Positions 14,461 to 17,565 of a stretch of DNA of 17,565 nt are shown here, in pieces. Source of the stretch: CAZYTX01 sp964650485. Its GTDB lineage: Bacteria; RBG-13-61-14; DATKZS01. Positions within the stretch are counted from its first letter, which is position 1. Each line of letters starts with the position of its first letter. A program made the translations under genes and the position numbers. The stretch lies in assembly GCA_964650485.1 (NCBI GenBank), contig CAZYTX010000067.1:1-17565 (forward strand), in the 5' to 3' direction. The notes beneath the pieces are model-generated. The model searched no databases. It had not been told where the DNA came from and worked only from the letters and a program-made list of their open reading frames with translations.

Positions 14461-15456
14461 ATGAGGAAACATATCGCTCTTTCTGTCCTGCTTGCAAGCA
14501 CTCTCCTTTCAGCCGGCTGCCTGAAGAAAGGGTATGAGGCGTTTACAAAGCGGGCCGTGAAGAAGAACTACGAGAAGTACGGCCCCATGGAGGACTACGG
14601 GGCCAGGTGCGACCACCAGGACAAAGACATCGTGTACGCGCCCGGCGAGCCGGACTCCGATTTCCTTGTGCTCGACGTGCTCTGGAACGACCACGAGGGC
14701 CTGCAGCCCATAATAGTGCAGATCCACGGCGGCGCCTGGGAGGTGGGCGACAAGTCGGCCCTGAACTCGCAGTTTCGGAGCAGGTACCTTGCAAACCACG
14801 GCTACGTGGTGGCCAACGTTAACTACCGCATGCTCCCCCGCTACCCCATACAGGTGCAGGTGGAAGACGTGATGGGCGCGGTGATATGGATCAAGGAGCA
14901 CGCCGCGGACTACGGCGCTGACCCGGAAAGGGTGGGGGTCACAGGAGGGTCCGCGGGCGGGCATTTGACGGCCATGGTGGCCTGGGCGAGCGACGACCCC
15001 TTTTTCAAGCCCACCGGGCACGAGGGCTCGAAGTTCGACTCTGACGTACTGGCCGCGGTGCCTTTTTACGGGGTGTTCGACCTTGAGGACACCCTGGCGA
15101 GCGTCCCGGGACAGGAGAACGAGAGCTTGAAAGGGATATCGTACCGCTACTTCACGGACACAAAGAAGGGGCCAGAGCGGGAGGAGCTGTTCAGGCACAT
15201 CTCTCCCCGCTACCACCTTGACTCAACCATACCACCGACCTTCTTCATATGCGGGGACCAGGACAACTTCGGGCTCTACCCCGCCTCGGTCGAGTACGAA
15301 AAGCTCTTGAGAGAAGAGGGAGTGCCCACCGGGCTCTACACAGCGGAAGGCGCCAAGCACGGATACGACATCCACTACGGGGCCGACTACAGCGTGGAGT
15401 CCATCGAGAAGACAAAGGAGTGGTTCGACCGCTACGTAAAAGGCGAGCCCCAATGA
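14461..15456 (+). CDS. Lipoprotein α/β-hydrolase (esterase, HSL/carboxylesterase-like)
   Basis: 331 residues from ATG 14461, which has AGGAG 7 bases upstream; the open frame extends further upstream into hisF but without supporting signals. Residues 1-20 are a lipoprotein signal with lipobox LSAGC (Cys20). Seen: the oxyanion motif HGGAW (89-93), the nucleophile elbow GGSAGG (Ser164), a likely acid in CGDQD (Asp266 or Asp268), and the catalytic His300 in AKHGYD. These make an active ester or amide hydrolase of the hormone-sensitive-lipase-like branch, anchored in the cell envelope. The substrate is unknown. It is divergent from hisF. Confidence 0.88.
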   Translation: MRKHIALSVLLASTLLSAGCLKKGYEAFTKRAVKKNYEKYGPMEDYGARCDHQDKDIVYAPGEPDSDFLVLDVLWNDHEGLQPIIVQIHGGAWEVGDKSALNSQFRSRYLANHGYVVANVNYRMLPRYPIQVQVEDVMGAVIWIKEHAADYGADPERVGVTGGSAGGHLTAMVAWASDDPFFKPTGHEGSKFDSDVLAAVPFYGVFDLEDTLASVPGQENESLKGISYRYFTDTKKGPEREELFRHISPRYHLDSTIPPTFFICGDQDNFGLYPASVEYEKLLREEGVPTGLYTAEGAKHGYDIHYGADYSVESIEKTKEWFDRYVKGEPQ

Positions 15457-15479
15457 AAGCCCGCCCAAACCCGCTGTTG

Positions 15480-15508
15480 TTGTTTTAAAAAAGACCGCGT
15501 GATACCTT
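15480..15508 (+). promoter_or_regulatory. Weak promoter candidate for the dehydratase-like gene
   Basis: TTGTTT (15480-15485) and TACCTT (15503-15508) are 17 bases apart in the short AT-rich gap after the esterase gene. The match is modest and read-through from the esterase gene is equally possible. Confidence 0.22.
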
Positions 15509-15539
15509 TAATTTGGAAGTGATAACCGGGAGCGTGTAG

Positions 15540-16760
15540 ATGGCCGAGATGAAAAAGCCCGAGCGGGTGCAGACTCTAAAAGACTTAAAGCAGATCAACT
15601 TCTATTATTACATGGGCCTCCACCAGGCCAAGGCAGAGGGCCGGCCGGTGTGCTACATGAACGCGCTCGCCCCCACCGAGCTCTGCTATGCCATGGACAT
15701 CCTGCCGGCCTACCCCGAGAACCACGCAGTGGCCATCCAGGCCAAGCACAAGGCCCTCGAGACCGCGGAGGCCTCGGAGGCAAGGGGCTATGCCCCGGAC
15801 GTGTGCTCGTACGCCCGCTGCGACCTCGGCTACCGCGACCTGGGCAAGGAGAGCAGCCCCATCGGGGGGATACCGGAGCCGGACATGGTGATGTACTGCT
15901 CGGTGCAGTGCTGGACCATCGGCAAGTGGTTCGAGGAGATAGCAAGAAGGTACAACGTGCCCTTCTTCGTGATAGACGTGCCCAGCCAGGGGCGCGGGTT
16001 CGCACAGGAGCCTGACCCGTACGTTATCGAGTACGTGGTCTCGCAGCTAAAAGACTGCGTGGCATGGATGGAAGAGGTGACCGGTCGGAAGATGGAGGAG
16101 GAGAAGCTGGGCGAGACCATGCAGCTATCCAGGGATGCCTGCAAGCTCTGGTACCTGATCCTGGAGAGCGCCCGGGCAAAGCCGGCCCCCCTCACCCTGT
16201 TCGACCAGTACCAGGCCATGGCGCCAATAGTGGACCAGCGCGGCACTCAGGTGACCGTGGACTTCTACAAGAAGCTCCTGGCAGAAGTCGAGGACAGGAT
16301 TGAAAAGAAAATCGGGGGTATACCCGATGAGAAGTACCGGCTCTACTGGGACGGGCTTCCCCTGTGGCAGTCCATATCCGACTTTTACATGATCCTGCTC
16401 GAGCGGGGCGCCAACCTCGCGGCCAACAACTACACCCGGGCATGGGCGCAGCTATCGGCCGAGCCTGACAACGTGTATCACGGCTACGCCATGAACTACA
16501 TGAAGAACTACGACCCCATGATCCGCGATCGGGCCTTTGACATATCCGAGACCATAAAGCGGTTCGACCTTGACGGGTTCATCCTGCACTCGGACCACTC
16601 CTGCCGCTTCCTCTCGCTCGGTCTCACCGACACCCTGGAGGAGGTCACCCGCATGAGCGGGGCGCCCGGGCTGCTCCTGGACACCGACCACGGGGACCCC
16701 AGGCTCTACCACTCCGAACAGATAAAAACCAGGATTGACGCGTACCTGGAGATGCTCTGA
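15540..16760 (+). CDS. 2-hydroxyacyl-CoA dehydratase / benzoyl-CoA reductase family subunit
   Basis: 406 residues of the HgdB/FldB/BcrB-type iron-sulfur family. Partners in this family use a [4Fe-4S] cluster and a single-electron, ketyl-radical mechanism to dehydrate 2-hydroxyacyl-CoAs or reduce benzoyl-CoA. Seen: PTELCYAMDILPAYPENH (45-62), the PDVCSYARCDLG segment (86-97), MYCSVQCW (118-125), and a late Cys355 in SDHSCRF, the usual position of a cluster ligand. GGGAG precedes the ATG by about 8 bases. The partner subunit and the ATP-dependent activator are not in the window, so the true reaction is open. A short truncated gene follows at 24 bases. Confidence 0.85.
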   Translation: MAEMKKPERVQTLKDLKQINFYYYMGLHQAKAEGRPVCYMNALAPTELCYAMDILPAYPENHAVAIQAKHKALETAEASEARGYAPDVCSYARCDLGYRDLGKESSPIGGIPEPDMVMYCSVQCWTIGKWFEEIARRYNVPFFVIDVPSQGRGFAQEPDPYVIEYVVSQLKDCVAWMEEVTGRKMEEEKLGETMQLSRDACKLWYLILESARAKPAPLTLFDQYQAMAPIVDQRGTQVTVDFYKKLLAEVEDRIEKKIGGIPDEKYRLYWDGLPLWQSISDFYMILLERGANLAANNYTRAWAQLSAEPDNVYHGYAMNYMKNYDPMIRDRAFDISETIKRFDLDGFILHSDHSCRFLSLGLTDTLEEVTRMSGAPGLLLDTDHGDPRLYHSEQIKTRIDAYLEML

Positions 16761-16784
16761 GCAGTACTCCACAGGGGCACGCCC

Positions 16785-16934
16785 ATGCACGAACAAGACG
16801 CCGAGCTCACGATCAGGCAAAGGCTCGGCATACCGGAGGACGCTGCCGGGGCGATAATATTCGCCGAGTCCAGCCACTGGGACCCGAACTGGCTTTTCAC
16901 CTCGGAGCAGTACTTTAACCTGAGTTTTCTATAA
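16785..16934 (+). pseudogene. Truncated 5' end of an unrecognised gene
   Basis: 49 codons starting at ATG 16785, with AGGGG about 9 bases upstream and 24 bases after the dehydratase-like gene. The text is ordinary protein with a striking AESSHWDPNWLFTSEQYF segment (27-44), then stops within five codons, right before decayed transposon sequence. It looks like the N-terminus of a longer protein cut off by insertion or deletion. I do not recognise the family; HWDP-type segments occur in several enzyme groups and prove nothing here. Codon use matches the upstream gene, so the first 46 codons are probably native. Confidence 0.5.
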
Positions 16935-16955
16935 TTCCATAATAGCTTTCCCCAA

Positions 16956-16981
16956 CCCTGCACAAAGGCAGGGATTATTTT
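16956..16981 (+). terminator. Possible intrinsic terminator
   Basis: CCCTGC (16956-16961) and GCAGGG (16968-16973) form a 6-bp GC stem around a 6-base loop, followed by ATTATTTT. It could end the dehydratase-like transcript, or be part of the left end of the decayed insertion sequence. Confidence 0.5.
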
Positions 16982-17015
16982 CGGTCAAAGTGTAGTGTTA
17001 ACAAGGAGGGCGCAA

Positions 17016-17461
17016 GTGGCCGAACACATCTATCCCAAGGTGATCAACGGGAAGACCTACTACTACCTGCAAAAGACTTACGGGGAAAAGATAAAAAGCA
17101 AAAAACCGGTGGAGGTTCGCCAACGCGAATTCGGCCTGGTTGCGGCGGCGCTTCATACGGCCAAAGAGATCGGGCTGGTTGACCTCCTTAGGGAGCAGAT
17201 CCCGGGAGAGCGCCATGGACTTTCTCGCTGGTTGTATTTCCTGCTCTGGACAAGGGCAACAACAGCAAGGAGAACTTTGCCGCCCTTAAGGGCAAGGTGC
17301 AGTGGGTGGGTTCGCTTGTGCTCAGCCAGTATCCTGATCTTGTTGCTCTGCCTCTTGACAATTATAAAGGCCGCTTTGAGCAGATGAGCTATTACAAGTG
17401 CATCAAGAAAGTGATGGATCAGAAATGCGCGCTGGTGTTGAGCCTTTTAACCATACACTAA
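17016..17461 (+). pseudogene. Decayed IS1634/IS4-like transposase with an internal deletion
   Basis: A perfect AAGGAGG (17003-17009) precedes GTG 17016. The first about 68 codons read as a transposase N-terminus (KVINGKTYYYLQK, then GLVDLLREQIPGERHGLS). At about 17,220-17,228 the frame changes, and another frame (17228-17461) carries the internal transposase motif LDKGNNSKENFAALKG followed by GSLVLSQYPDL and YYKCIKKVMDQK, then stops. In intact relatives a long stretch separates these parts, so an internal deletion with frameshift is inferred; the C-terminal catalytic part is also missing. It cannot be active. The class call rests on the N-terminal pattern and the DKGNNS motif. Confidence 0.7.
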
Positions 17462-17565
17462 TGGCGGTATAATCCATAATGATCCCGACAAGTTGGAAGC
17501 CAGTTGCTCCGCGCAATATCGAATCTTGAACCCGACTCTTTTACAGAGGTATTCATAATGGGCGC
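17462..17565. other. Window end, no recognisable gene body
   Basis: About 100 bases after the transposon relic. The only sign of a gene is ATG 17558 with AGAGGT (17545-17550) 7 bases upstream, which could begin a gene that continues beyond the window. Nothing else is visible. Confidence 0.25.

Larger units (their letters stand above)
16930..17480 (+). mobile_element. Insertion-sequence remnant
   Basis: The segment holds the broken transposase and is more AT-rich than the genes to its left. Near-identical direct repeats TATAATTCCATAAT (16930-16943) and TATAATCCATAAT (17468-17480) flank it and may mark its borders, though they differ by one base and could be chance. Terminal inverted repeats were not found by eye. 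Confidence 0.4.

Noticed and set aside
16452..16963. Minus-strand frames at the end of the dehydratase-like gene
   Set aside because: They are antisense to a well-supported gene and the 49-codon remnant, and have no recognisable features.
1..17565. CRISPR array, rRNA or tRNA genes
   Set aside because: No regularly spaced repeats and no tRNA- or rRNA-like segments were seen; the repeats found are isolated palindromes.

Overview
The window is a GC-rich (about 60% by eye) bacterial chromosome segment. A signal-peptide β-barrel porin and three exported proteins (two lipoproteins and a Tat-signal protein) point to a Gram-negative (diderm) cell. A 2-hydroxyacyl-CoA dehydratase-type iron-sulfur protein and an AmmeMemoRadiSam gene set point to an anaerobe. 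Frequent ATA and AGG codons and this gene mix suggest Desulfobacterota ('Deltaproteobacteria') or a neighbouring phylum. That placement is inference; there is no rRNA or other taxonomic marker here.

Layout. From 1 to about 14,384 every gene is on the minus strand, so transcription runs from high to low coordinates. (a) 14,384-9,566: hisF, a TauE/SafE permease, a small one-helix membrane protein, the AmmeMemoRadiSam radical SAM enzyme, a 60-residue Tat-signal protein, and a lipoprotein fusing a MEMO domain to an AMMECR1 domain. (b) 9,420-4,878: a chaperone cluster with a lid-less DnaK paralogue, a J-domain/TPR protein, and a second Hsp70. The second Hsp70 has about 225 acidic, Gln/Pro/Glu-rich residues between its ATPase domain and its peptide-binding β domain. 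(c) 4,847-1: a SagB-type nitroreductase, a DHH/DHHA1 phosphoesterase, a porin, prmC and the N-terminal two-thirds of murA. The phosphoesterase, porin and prmC genes overlap by 1 and 4 bases.

From 14,461 the genes are on the plus strand: a lipoprotein α/β-hydrolase, a 2-hydroxyacyl-CoA dehydratase-like subunit, and a 49-codon gene start that is cut off next to a decayed IS1634/IS4-like transposase. The last 100 bases hold no recognisable gene body.

How it fits together. Two units stand out. The first is the pair of non-canonical Hsp70s around a J-TPR protein: it looks like a dedicated chaperone machine, with no GrpE gene and no CIRCE operator in view. The second is the AmmeMemoRadiSam set, in which the MEMO-AMMECR1 half carries a lipoprotein signal while the radical SAM half should be cytoplasmic, and a tiny Tat protein lies between them. 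Palindromic intergenic repeats occur at 836-935 and 11,365-11,533.
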